Below, piece by piece: positions 44,966-52,916 of a DNA stretch of 64,000 bases. A model generated the notes under the pieces. The model was not told the origin of the DNA. It ran no database searches and saw nothing but the letters and a program-made list of their open reading frames with translations. The DNA is from Phycisphaerales bacterium (lineage in GTDB: Bacteria > Planctomycetota > Phycisphaerae > UBA1845 > UTPLA1). How positions within the stretch are numbered: the first letter of the stretch is position 1; each line of letters begins with the position of its first letter. A program made the position numbers and the translations under genes. Location: NCBI GenBank assembly GCA_022360095.1, contig JAKSDK010000138.1, forward strand, positions 310,001-374,000, given 5' to 3'.

Positions 44966-45135
44966 TACTTCCCGGGGTCCACACCAGGAATCTTGGCTGT
45001 GTCAACGCTTCCTCCACATTCAGGACATCGACCGCTTAGGTTCTCAGCCAGGTCATCACCACAAGTTCAGCAAAAAAAGAATTCGCTCTTCAGTGCTGGG
45101 ACGTTCCCCTGGATTCCCCCAAGCTGCGACCCCAA
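44962..45135 (-). pseudogene. Zinc-ribbon mini-gene interrupted by an in-frame TGA
   Basis: A minus-strand frame starting at TTG 45133-45135 would encode a 57-residue protein ending SGRCPECGGSV and DPGKY, with a planctomycete-style four-Cys ribbon. A TGA at 45067-45069 falls in the first knuckle (FFFC-stop-TCGDD), where a Trp or similar residue would fit. Its TAG overlaps by 4 bases the stop of the convergent HD-GYP gene. It could be a pseudogene or a sequencing error. Selenocysteine is unlikely because other Cys remain and no SECIS-like element was looked for successfully. Confidence 0.4.
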
Positions 45136-45161
45136 GCGAGATGATTCCCGCGCCGAAGGTC

Positions 45162-45189
45162 TTGGAAAACTAAGGACTTGTGGTACACT
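45162..45189 (+). promoter_or_regulatory. Candidate promoter for tRNA-Thr
   Basis: TTGGAA (45162-45167) and TACACT (45184-45189) are spaced by 16 bp, ending 22 bases before the tRNA. Confidence 0.5.
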
Positions 45190-45211
45190 GAATAGAATCG
45201 AAGCGCACAGC

Positions 45212-45284
45212 GCCGCCGTAGCTCAGTTGGTAGAGCAGCGGTTTTGTAAACCGCAGGTCATCGGTTCGAGTCCGATCGGCGGCT
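45212..45284 (+). tRNA. tRNA-Thr (anticodon TGT)
   Basis: A 73-nt cloverleaf with a 7-bp acceptor (GCCGCCG/CGGCGGC), the D-arm (GCTCAGTTGGTAGAGC), an anticodon stem GCGGT/ACCGC around TTTGTAA giving TGT, and the T-arm ATCGGTTCGAGTCCGAT. The 3' CCA is not encoded. Isolated; no other tRNA is adjacent. Confidence 0.98.
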
Positions 45285-45299
45285 GTCCTGATTCTCCCC

Positions 45300-45322
45300 C
45301 CGACATGCTTCGGCATCGTCCG
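45300..45322. repeat. Palindromic repeat, copy 1
   Basis: CCGACATGC and GCATCGTCCG around a TTCG loop, 16 bases after the tRNA. It could be a weak terminator; no T-tract follows. Confidence 0.45.
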
Positions 45323-45417
45323 ACTACGACCGTCTAAGTCCCCGTATTTGCTTGCGTTATCAGCTGTCTCCGAGCTGTGACTATGCTCGCCTTGAATATC
45401 GGCTTTATCGTGATCCG

Positions 45418-45441
45418 CCGACATGCTCTGGCATGTTCCGG
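45418..45441. repeat. Palindromic repeat, copy 2
   Basis: CCGACATGC and GCATGTTCCGG pair more fully than copy 1 around TCTG. It is the same motif about 118 bases further on. Confidence 0.5.
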
Positions 45442-45709
45442 TGGCGCGCAAAGAAAAAAATGGCACATGGCATGAAAATAATGACACAAGAATAGCAGCC
45501 TATTGTCTCATTTTTACTGCCCGAATGGGCAACATATCCGGCCGCTTCTGTCAGGCGGAAAGCAAAGGTACGGCCGCATTCATCAGTCCAAGTCCATTTG
45601 TTCGCAAGGTTCGGGATGGTTCGATTTTGTTTGTTCCTTCCTGCCATCATCAAGAGAACGACGCTCCGTGAAGATTCCCTGGTGCAGATGCCGCGATTGG
45701 TCAGGCAGG

Positions 45710-48700
45710 TCAGAAGCTCGGTAATGGACAAGCCGGCTGGTTGAACGTCGGCGTGCCGTTCACGCCGACGTTGGCGCCGCCGTTGACGGCGGAAAGGTTG
45801 AGCGCACTCGTCTGTGTCACGTTGACCGTCGCGTTACCGTTTTGATCAATACCGATCTGGGCGGCGCCCGAGACCGTGTTGCCGGTCATGTTGATGCAGA
45901 GCGTTTCCGCCGCGTTGGTGCCACCGGGGTCGGTAAGGAAGCGGACGTTGTTGCCGCTACCGGCCTGGTGAAACACGTTGGCCCCCGCCGAATCGTCGAC
46001 CGTGATGTTCAGCACCGGCGTATCGCCGTTCAGATTGGACGCGACCCCGACGTCCAGAACCTCTTGAGACGTCTGGCTGCCCACGACCTGATTGTTGGTG
46101 ACCAGCACGTCCAGATTGGCGTCGCCCATGCAGAGGATCAAGATCGCCTCACGGTTCGCAAAGCCGACCGGCAGGTCGTCGCCGCCGGCGTTCGCCAGGC
46201 CGTCCGGCCCCGCGCCGACATTGTTGCCTCGGATGCGTACGTCCATGTCCGGTGTCTGGCCGCCGACATCGACGGAGATTCCCTGGCGGCCGACGTCGTC
46301 GATCCGGTTGTTGTCGATCGTGATGTCGACCGGCCCGCCGCCGGCGCCCTGATTGACGCTCGCGCGGATGGCTTCTGCGTTCACGATCACGTCGTTATCG
46401 CCATCGAGATCGCGGAACTGGTTGCCGGAGATGGTCGCCGTCATGCCCGCAATATCGGCTACCCCGACGTTCAGGGCCACAAGTCCGATGCCCAACAGCT
46501 CCAGGTCGTCCAGAAGATTGTTTGAGATCGTTGTATTGTGCGTGCTCGCAGCGACCGCCGACACGTTGACGCCCGACATCCCTCCCGGATTTGAGTCGCG
46601 GAAGACGTTGCCCTGGATCGAGCTGGTGGCCGTGGCGAAGTCGGTTGAGAGGACGTTGACCGCGTTGCCGGTCAGGCCGGAGAAATGGTTGCCGTCCACG
46701 TTGAGCGTCGTGTCGGTCGGGTCGGCCGCCACGGCGCCGCCGATGGTGACGTTATTCAGGTTCGAGCTGCCGCGCGCTTCGATGTTCACGGCGGGCACGC
46801 CGAACCGGTTCTGGCCGGCAATGGTACAGCCGGTCATGGTGAAGGAGGTCATATTGGTATCGATGTTGCAGATGTCAACGGCGGACTCAGCATTGGCGCC
46901 GATGGTCTCGAATCGGCTGTCATCGATTCGGTTCACGCCGCCAAGGCCCGTGGCCTCCAGCCCGTCGCCATTGGCCGCGGTGACGTTGGTCACGCGGACG
47001 TTGGTCAGAACCAGGTCGGAGCCGCCCTGACTGTCGACGCCGTCGTCGCCGGGATTGTCGATATGGACCCGCGTCAGAGTTACGTCGTTTGCGTTGGTCA
47101 ACGAGACGGCGTCGGCGGTCGTGTTCTGGAGAAAGCCGCCGGAGCAGTTGCCCGCGGCCGCTTCGCAGTCGCCGCCGTTGCCGGTCACCGTGAATCCGCC
47201 GCCCGTATTGCCGGTGTTGTTAAGGACGATGCCGTTGGTTGCGCCGTTGCAGGACACGCTTTGGAACGCGACACCGTTGGCGCCGATCGTGACGCCGTTG
47301 ATGTTGACGGCCGTTCCGGTCGTCGTATCGACCGTGTTGTTGGCGCCGGTCACGGTGATCGTTCCGCTGCCGGTGGCGTTGAAGCCGGTGCCGCTGGTGG
47401 TGTCGATGTCCAGGCTGCCGGTGAGGTTGATAATGGCGCTGCTGTTGTTGGTCAGGTTGATGCCGGTGGCCGTGCTGGTGTTAGCGGTCACAGTGACATT
47501 GATACCGATGGCGCCATTGGCGAGGTTGCTAACGACCACGGCGCCGGCGGCATTGTTCTGCGTGATGCTGCCGCCGTTGTAATTGACAGTGGGAGTACCG
47601 CCCTCTATGTTGAGGGCCGTCCCACTGGGGTCGTTAATCGTCGTGTTTGCAAAAATAAACAGGCCTTGCGGGCCGTTGAGAATGTCGATCCCCGCGTCGC
47701 CGCCGTCGAGGGTGACGGTTCCATTGAAGTTATATGTATCGTCCGCATTACTGAACTGCAACCCCGTGCCGTTGGTCGCGGCGAGCGTGCCGTTCTGGAA
47801 GGTGATGGCACGTCCGGCGTTATCATGGTTCGTGATCCGCACCAGGGCCGCGTCCGCATTCTGAGTGATGTTGCCGTTGTAGACCGTTTCGATCAGAAGC
47901 CCTGTGGCCGTAAAGGCATCGCCCGTGGTTCCCCTGATTAGGCTGGGGCCGCCCGTATTTCCAAACGTGATTAGACCTCCGACGATATTCGCTGGATTGG
48001 CCGTGCCTGAGATGGCGATGCCGGTCGTGACAGTGATGCCGTCGCCGAAAAAGACACGTTCGAAGGTCACCGTATTGCCGTCGTTGGCAGCGCTGATCTC
48101 GCTCAGTTTGATCCCGGTTCCTGCAATGCTATCGCCGACTCCGCCGATCAACGTCGACCTGAACCGAACATCCGTACCTGCGGTGCCGCTCATGTTGGCG
48201 ATGTTGATCCCGTCACCGCCGCTACTGAGGACGCTGGTGAAGCCGAAGGTGACGTCGTTGGTGATCCCGTCGATGTTGATCCCGGTGCCGGTGCCGCCGG
48301 CGACGGTGCCCACGACGGTATTCCCGAATCGAATGACACCGGCCGTGTTCATGATGTTGATGCCGACGCCGTTGCGGGCGTTGATTCTCGTTGTACCGAA
48401 GGTGCAACTGGCGGTGCCGCCGGTGACGTCGATGGCCGTACCCGTCGCGTTCGTGACCGTCACGACGTTCGGGTTGGAGGGCGCGACGATGAAGGTGCCG
48501 ATGCAGTTGTTGATGTCGATGCCTTCGGCAGGGCTGTTGGTGGAGCTCAGTTCGTCAATGGTCACGACAAGGCTACCGCCGTCGATGTCGATCGCCTGGC
48601 CCAGACCCATGATGCTCACAGTGTTGATCGTGCAGACGCCGACGTTCGTTCCGCTGATGCCGATGTTGTTGGGTGTGTCGCCGATGTTCAGGCCGAGGAT

Positions 48701-51700
48701 CGTGTTGTTCGCGGCGAGGTCGACGCCGTTGCCCGACGTCGTGCCGATCGTCGGGCGGGCGCCCTGGGGCGGCGGATAGGGCGCTGCGCTGTTGGCGTCT
48801 GGGATGAAGACCGTCGTGATGTCGATGCCTTGACCGTAGAGGCGCTGGTTGTTCTGAAGGTTGAAGCCGTCGGCTTCGTTGTAACTGCCGGTGTGCAGAA
48901 AGATGGTGTCGGCGGGAATCGCGTTCGGCCGCGCGACGCCTTGAGCCGTGTTGAACGCGGCGATCGTCGTGAACGGATTGCTGAAGTTGCCGCGGTTCTG
49001 GCTGCCGCCTGCAGCTCCGTCGATGAACCAGATCATGCCGCTGATCGTGATCGACACCGTGGCCGTGCTCGGCGCGTTGAAGCTGTTATCTATCGTATAC
49101 GTGAACGTGTCCGTTCCGACGAAACCCGGCGGCGGGTCGTACGTGAAGCTGCCGTCGGCATTCAGCGTGACGAAACCGGTGACGTTGTTAAGACCCGTCT
49201 GGTTGGTGGCCGTGGCATTGCCGACGTTGGCGGCGTTCCCCTGGACAGCCGTCACCATGAGGGCGTCCCCCGTGTCGGCGCCGTTGCCGTTGTCGCCCAG
49301 CACGCCGTTGGCCGCAATCGCAATCGCGATGTTGCCGGTGCAGGTGAAGCCGTCGTTTTGAGCCATGGCCGGGGCGCCTACGGTGATCGTCACCGTGGCG
49401 TCGTCTGTGCCGGCAGTGTTCGTCAGGCGATAGCTGAACGTGAAGTTCCCGGTGAAGTCGGTGTCCGGCGTGAAGTTGAACGAGCCGTCGGCGTTGACGG
49501 TCAGCGAACCCGCGCCAAAGTTGACCGTCGCGCCCGCAGCATTGTCGGTCACGGAGCCGCCGAGGGCACCGCCGCCGAACGACGTCAGTGTCGCGGCAGG
49601 ATCGCCGAAGGTGTCCATCATCGCACCAGGCGCGCCGCCTTGAATGACGCCGTTCGCGGCATTGACGTTCAGTGCGGTATTCAACAGCGTGTCGTACATG
49701 TCATTGTTCGCAGCGGGACCGGCAACGACTTCGATGTTCACCGTGACCGTGTTGCTGCTGGCGGCGCCGTCGTTGGCCATGTACTGGAAGGACACGTCGG
49801 TCGTGTCGGCGCCGTTGTGCTGGTAGGTGAAGGTGCCGTCGGCGTTCAGCGTGAACGCGGCTGCGTTCGCCGGGTCGCCGCCGACCTGGATGACCGTCAG
49901 CGGATCGTTATCGATGTCCGTATCATTGCCCAGCAGACCGGTCAACACCGTGTTGATGATCAGCGTTGAACCTTGCGTGACCTGATAGCGATCGCCGACC
50001 GCGATCGGAGCATCATTTGCCCCGTTGATCGTGATCGTCAGCGTCGAGCCGCCGGGCGCCCCGCCGGTGTCCTGAATGGTGTAGTTGAAGACGTCCTGCA
50101 ACTGGCCGCCGACGTTCAGCGCGTCGACCTGCGCATTGCCGTTGTCCAGCGTGTAGGTGTAGTTGCCGTCGGGCGCGATGTTCAGCGTGCCGAACAGGCC
50201 CACGATTCCGCTGCCCGGGTTGGTCACCGTCAGGTCGTTGGGGACGACGTTGTCCACATCGGTGTCCGCGTTGTCGGTCAGGACGTTGCCTGTCACCGCG
50301 TTCGGCATCGCGTCTTCCATCAGCTTGTTCGTGTCCGGATTCGCGACCGGCGGATCGTTGACCGGGATGACGTTGACGTTCACCACGGCCGTGTCGCACA
50401 AGGCCGGCAGCGGAATTCCGTCGTCGCACACCTGGTACGTAAACGTGTCCGCGCCGTTGAAGTTCGGGTTGGGAATGTACTCGATGACCCCCGCGGCATT
50501 CGGCGTCGCCGTGCCGTTGGCCGGCGCCACCGTGACGGTCACACTGGTCGGATCAAGGTTGCCATCGGGACCGGGATTGTCGTTGGCCAGCACAGTGATC
50601 GCGATCGTGGCGTCTTCATTGACCGTCGCGCTGGGATCATCTACCGCATCGGGCGGATCGTTGACCGGATTGACCGTGATGGTCACCACGGCCGCGTCAC
50701 ACGCGGCCGGCGGCGGAATTCCGTCGTCGCACACCTGATAGGTGAAGGTGTCCGTGCCGTTGAAGTTCGGATTGGGAACATACTCGATGACCCCGGCGGC
50801 ATTCGGCGTTGCCGTGCCGTTGGCCGGCGGCACGGTGACGGTCACACTCGTCGGATCAAGGTTGCCGTCGGGGCCGGGATTGTCGTTGGCCAACACAGTG
50901 ATGGCGACCGTGGCGTCTTCGTTGACCGTTGCGTTGGGATCGTCCACCGCCGTCGGCAGATCGTTGATCGGATTGACCGTGATGTTGACCACGGCCGTGT
51001 CGCACAGCGGCGGCACGCCCGCGTCGCAGACCTGATAGGTAAAGGTGTCGTTACCGTTGAAGTTTGCGTTGGGCGTGTAGGTGACCTGACCCGTGGTGGC
51101 GTTGATCGCGGTCGTTCCGTTCGTCGGAGCAACGGTGACGGTCACACTGGTCGGGTCGAGATTGCCGTCCGGGTCGCTGTCGTTGGCCAGGATGTCGATG
51201 ACCCGCGCCGTGTCTTCATTGGTGGTCGTGTTATTGTCCTGGGCCACCGGCGGCAGCGGATTGGGCGCCGGCGTGTTCTCGCAGGCATCCCCGACGCCGT
51301 CGCCGTCGGTGTCCGCCTGATTCGGATTGGCCGTATTGGGGCAATTGTCATTGGCATCGGCGATGCCGTCGTTGTCGGTGTCGGTCGGCACCGGATTGCC
51401 GCCCGGCCCCATCGTGTTCTGAAGCAGACCGAGCAGCAACAGGATCAACAGGAAGATCGGGCAGATCACGGTGCAGGCCAGCCAGATGGTGCCCAGGATG
51501 AAGAGACCCGGGGCGAACTGAGCGGCGCCGTTCTTGACGAGGTCTTCCTCGAATTCGATCAGCTCGTCATTGGCGGCGAGATAGGTATCCTTGCCCTGGG
51601 CATCATTCGCAATCTCACGCGCGGAAACCTGCGCGGAGGGCCGCCACTCGAACCCGGTGGTGGTCGTCAGCAGGGTGACCTGTTTGGTGTCGGGATTGAG

Positions 51701-52060
51701 ATGCAGAGTGGCACCCTGTCCGTCGCGGGAAAAGGAGAACTCGGTGATGCTGATGGTCGCCCCTTGACCGACATACTGTCCGCTCGCCTGCTTCGTTTCG
51801 CCGTCGGCATAGATGAAGTTGAACCGTCCGCTTGCGCGATCGACGTCGATGGCGATCGCACCGGCAAACTGACTCCCCGCCAGCGCTTGGCTCACCGGAT
51901 GATCGGGCGTCAACAAAATGCGCTCGACATTTCCCGGCATCGTATTTTCCGGTATCAACACGGCCTCGCCGCAACCGGTCCAATAGTTCAGGTTGAGGAT
52001 CAGTAGCACGCAAATCGCCGCCTTGCCCTTCGCGAAAAGATGTCTATTTTTTCGTGTCAT
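45710..52060 (-). CDS. Giant cell-surface protein: TSP3, cadherin-like repeats, parallel beta-helix
   Basis: A 2116-residue protein. I start at ATG 52060 because GGGGGG sits about 9 bases before it and a signal with WTGC (lipobox-like) follows; the frame opens earlier at 52186. Order: N-terminal domain to about residue 175; a hydrophobic segment LFILGTIWLACTVICPIFLL; a type-3 thrombospondin Ca-binding repeat (DTDNDGIADANDNCP and DTDGDGVGDAC); then about four cadherin-like or Big_9-type repeats (NEDATVAITVLANDN, PNFNGTDTFTYQVCDDG) and more VCBS-like domains. The second half is a long parallel beta-helix of short strand-turn repeats rich in Asn, Gly and Thr, ending in a Cys-Pro tail. It is predicted to be exported, calcium-binding and adhesive. 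It lies next to sigma/kinase pair 2. Confidence 0.9.
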   Translation of the reverse strand: MTRKNRHLFAKGKAAICVLLILNLNYWTGCGEAVLIPENTMPGNVERILLTPDHPVSQALAGSQFAGAIAIDVDRASGRFNFIYADGETKQASGQYVGQGATISITEFSFSRDGQGATLHLNPDTKQVTLLTTTTGFEWRPSAQVSAREIANDAQGKDTYLAANDELIEFEEDLVKNGAAQFAPGLFILGTIWLACTVICPIFLLILLLLGLLQNTMGPGGNPVPTDTDNDGIADANDNCPNTANPNQADTDGDGVGDACENTPAPNPLPPVAQDNNTTTNEDTARVIDILANDSDPDGNLDPTSVTVTVAPTNGTTAINATTGQVTYTPNANFNGNDTFTYQVCDAGVPPLCDTAVVNITVNPINDLPTAVDDPNATVNEDATVAITVLANDNPGPDGNLDPTSVTVTVPPANGTATPNAAGVIEYVPNPNFNGTDTFTYQVCDDGIPPPAACDAAVVTITVNPVNDPPDAVDDPSATVNEDATIAITVLANDNPGPDGNLDPTSVTVTVAPANGTATPNAAGVIEYIPNPNFNGADTFTYQVCDDGIPLPALCDTAVVNVNVIPVNDPPVANPDTNKLMEDAMPNAVTGNVLTDNADTDVDNVVPNDLTVTNPGSGIVGLFGTLNIAPDGNYTYTLDNGNAQVDALNVGGQLQDVFNYTIQDTGGAPGGSTLTITINGANDAPIAVGDRYQVTQGSTLIINTVLTGLLGNDTDIDNDPLTVIQVGGDPANAAAFTLNADGTFTYQHNGADTTDVSFQYMANDGAASSNTVTVNIEVVAGPAANNDMYDTLLNTALNVNAANGVIQGGAPGAMMDTFGDPAATLTSFGGGALGGSVTDNAAGATVNFGAGSLTVNADGSFNFTPDTDFTGNFTFSYRLTNTAGTDDATVTITVGAPAMAQNDGFTCTGNIAIAIAANGVLGDNGNGADTGDALMVTAVQGNAANVGNATATNQTGLNNVTGFVTLNADGSFTYDPPPGFVGTDTFTYTIDNSFNAPSTATVSITISGMIWFIDGAAGGSQNRGNFSNPFTTIAAFNTAQGVARPNAIPADTIFLHTGSYNEADGFNLQNNQRLYGQGIDITTVFIPDANSAAPYPPPQGARPTIGTTSGNGVDLAANNTILGLNIGDTPNNIGISGTNVGVCTINTVSIMGLGQAIDIDGGSLVVTIDELSSTNSPAEGIDINNCIGTFIVAPSNPNVVTVTNATGTAIDVTGGTASCTFGTTRINARNGVGINIMNTAGVIRFGNTVVGTVAGGTGTGINIDGITNDVTFGFTSVLSSGGDGINIANMSGTAGTDVRFRSTLIGGVGDSIAGTGIKLSEISAANDGNTVTFERVFFGDGITVTTGIAISGTANPANIVGGLITFGNTGGPSLIRGTTGDAFTATGLLIETVYNGNITQNADAALVRITNHDNAGRAITFQNGTLAATNGTGLQFSNADDTYNFNGTVTLDGGDAGIDILNGPQGLFIFANTTINDPSGTALNIEGGTPTVNYNGGSITQNNAAGAVVVSNLANGAIGINVTVTANTSTATGINLTNNSSAIINLTGSLDIDTTSGTGFNATGSGTITVTGANNTVDTTTGTAVNINGVTIGANGVAFQSVSCNGATNGIVLNNTGNTGGGFTVTGNGGDCEAAAGNCSGGFLQNTTADAVSLTNANDVTLTRVHIDNPGDDGVDSQGGSDLVLTNVRVTNVTAANGDGLEATGLGGVNRIDDSRFETIGANAESAVDICNIDTNMTSFTMTGCTIAGQNRFGVPAVNIEARGSSNLNNVTIGGAVAADPTDTTLNVDGNHFSGLTGNAVNVLSTDFATATSSIQGNVFRDSNPGGMSGVNVSAVAASTHNTTISNNLLDDLELLGIGLVALNVGVADIAGMTATISGNQFRDLDGDNDVIVNAEAIRASVNQGAGGGPVDITIDNNRIDDVGRQGISVDVGGQTPDMDVRIRGNNVGAGPDGLANAGGDDLPVGFANREAILILCMGDANLDVLVTNNQVVGSQTSQEVLDVGVASNLNGDTPVLNITVDDSAGANVFHQAGSGNNVRFLTDPGGTNAAETLCINMTGNTVSGAAQIGIDQNGNATVNVTQTSALNLSAVNGGANVGVNGTPTFNQPACPLPSF
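50390..51230 (-). repeat. Tandem cadherin-like coding repeats, 99-101 codons each
   Basis: Three consecutive units in the giant surface-protein gene align at the DNA level with spacings of 303 and 297 bases; the two left-hand units are nearly identical over long stretches. They represent recent duplication or gene conversion within the gene. Confidence 0.85.
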
Positions 52061-52325
52061 TCGTCTTACCCCCCGTAATACCGACAATCGAGATAGCGTT
52101 TCCGACATTGGGTTCCCTTTCAGTCGCATTTCGTACCAACGCGAGCGCCGTTCAATCCGACGTCCTAGGTTGGGTTCATTTCGCATTGCGTGCAGTCAAT
52201 GTCGGAAACGAGCCAACGACCGGGCAGGGGTCAAAAAAATGCCGGAGACATTAAGTAGTTACCGATAAGTACTTAAACCCACATCGCTTCTCGGAAATGT
52301 GTCCATGGTTGGCTAAAATAGGTGG

Positions 52326-52916
52326 ATGCAAGACGGCGGCGGCGAAACATCCGGGAGCAGTACCGAGGTCACGCGGCTGTTGGCCCTGGTTCGGGACGGT
52401 GACGAGGGCGCCGTCAACGACCTGCTGCCGCTGGTTTACGGCGAACTGCGAGCGCGAGCCGCGGCCTATTTTCGTAACCAACGCTCCGGGCACACGCTGC
52501 AGCCCACGGCCCTGGTTCACGAAGCATTTCTGAAGCTTGTTCATTCGCCGAGCCAAAACTGGACGGATCGGGCGCACTTCTGCGCCGTCGCTGCGACGGC
52601 GATGCGGCAGATTCTCACGGATCACGCCCGGCGCCGGGCCAGCGGGCAACGGGCCGTCGGAGAACATGCCGCGACGTTGATGCAAACGCCATCGGAGCGG
52701 TCATCCGTGGATGTGCTGGCGGTGGACGAAGCGCTCACGAAGTTGGGAATCCGCGACAAAAAGCAGGCGAAACTCGTTGAATTACGATTCTTTGGCGGCC
52801 TGTCGATCGATGAGGTCTCAAAGATTCTCGGTGTGTCTGATTCGACGGTCAAGCGGGATTGGCGGCGTGCCCGAGCGTGGTTACTCGCAGAGCTCAAAGG
52901 AGGGTACGCCCCGTGA
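52326..52916 (+). CDS. ECF sigma factor (kinase-linked type, pair 2)
   Basis: A 196-residue sigma factor of the same family as the one at 38627. It has region 2 (PLVYGELRARAAAYFRNQR, LVHEAFLKLV) and region 4 helix-turn-helix (FFGGLSIDEVSKILGVSDSTVKRDW). Its stop overlaps the kinase GTG by 4 bases. TAAAAT at 52314-52319 would place the transcription start at or within a few bases of this ATG, so the mRNA may be leaderless. AGGTGG abuts the ATG with no spacing, so it cannot act as a normal Shine-Dalgarno. Divergent from the giant surface-protein gene. Confidence 0.92.
   Translation: MQDGGGETSGSSTEVTRLLALVRDGDEGAVNDLLPLVYGELRARAAAYFRNQRSGHTLQPTALVHEAFLKLVHSPSQNWTDRAHFCAVAATAMRQILTDHARRRASGQRAVGEHAATLMQTPSERSSVDVLAVDEALTKLGIRDKKQAKLVELRFFGGLSIDEVSKILGVSDSTVKRDWRRARAWLLAELKGGYAP

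Larger units (their letters stand above)
45285..45709. other. Intergenic region with two related hairpins, no gene
   Basis: Two similar palindromes (45300-45322 and 45418-45441) share CCGACATGCT, GGCAT and TCCG. The minus-strand frames over the tRNA and this region are the familiar false ORFs caused by tRNA sequence. Confidence 0.6.

Noticed and set aside
45170..45487. 105-codon minus-strand frame across tRNA-Thr
   Set aside because: It reads through the tRNA on the opposite strand and gives the typical false protein (RTRTDDLRFTKPLLYQLSYGG) seen wherever this tRNA is translated.
45405..45731. 108-codon minus-strand frame beside the giant surface gene
   Set aside because: There is no ribosome-binding site, no domain, and it lies in a region of palindromes. 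Its end overlaps the surface gene stop.
46685..47941. 418-codon + strand frame in the beta-helix region
   Set aside because: Same cause: antisense to a Gly/Asn/Thr-rich repeat region.
50390..51230. Repeats considered as a CRISPR-like array
   Set aside because: Units are about 300 bases, in frame and protein-coding; there are no short repeats with unique spacers.
48830..52006. Two long + strand frames (about 380 and 680 codons) over the giant surface gene
   Set aside because: They are antisense to repeats whose codon pattern keeps the reverse frame open. They are Arg/Val-rich, without domains or ribosome-binding sites.
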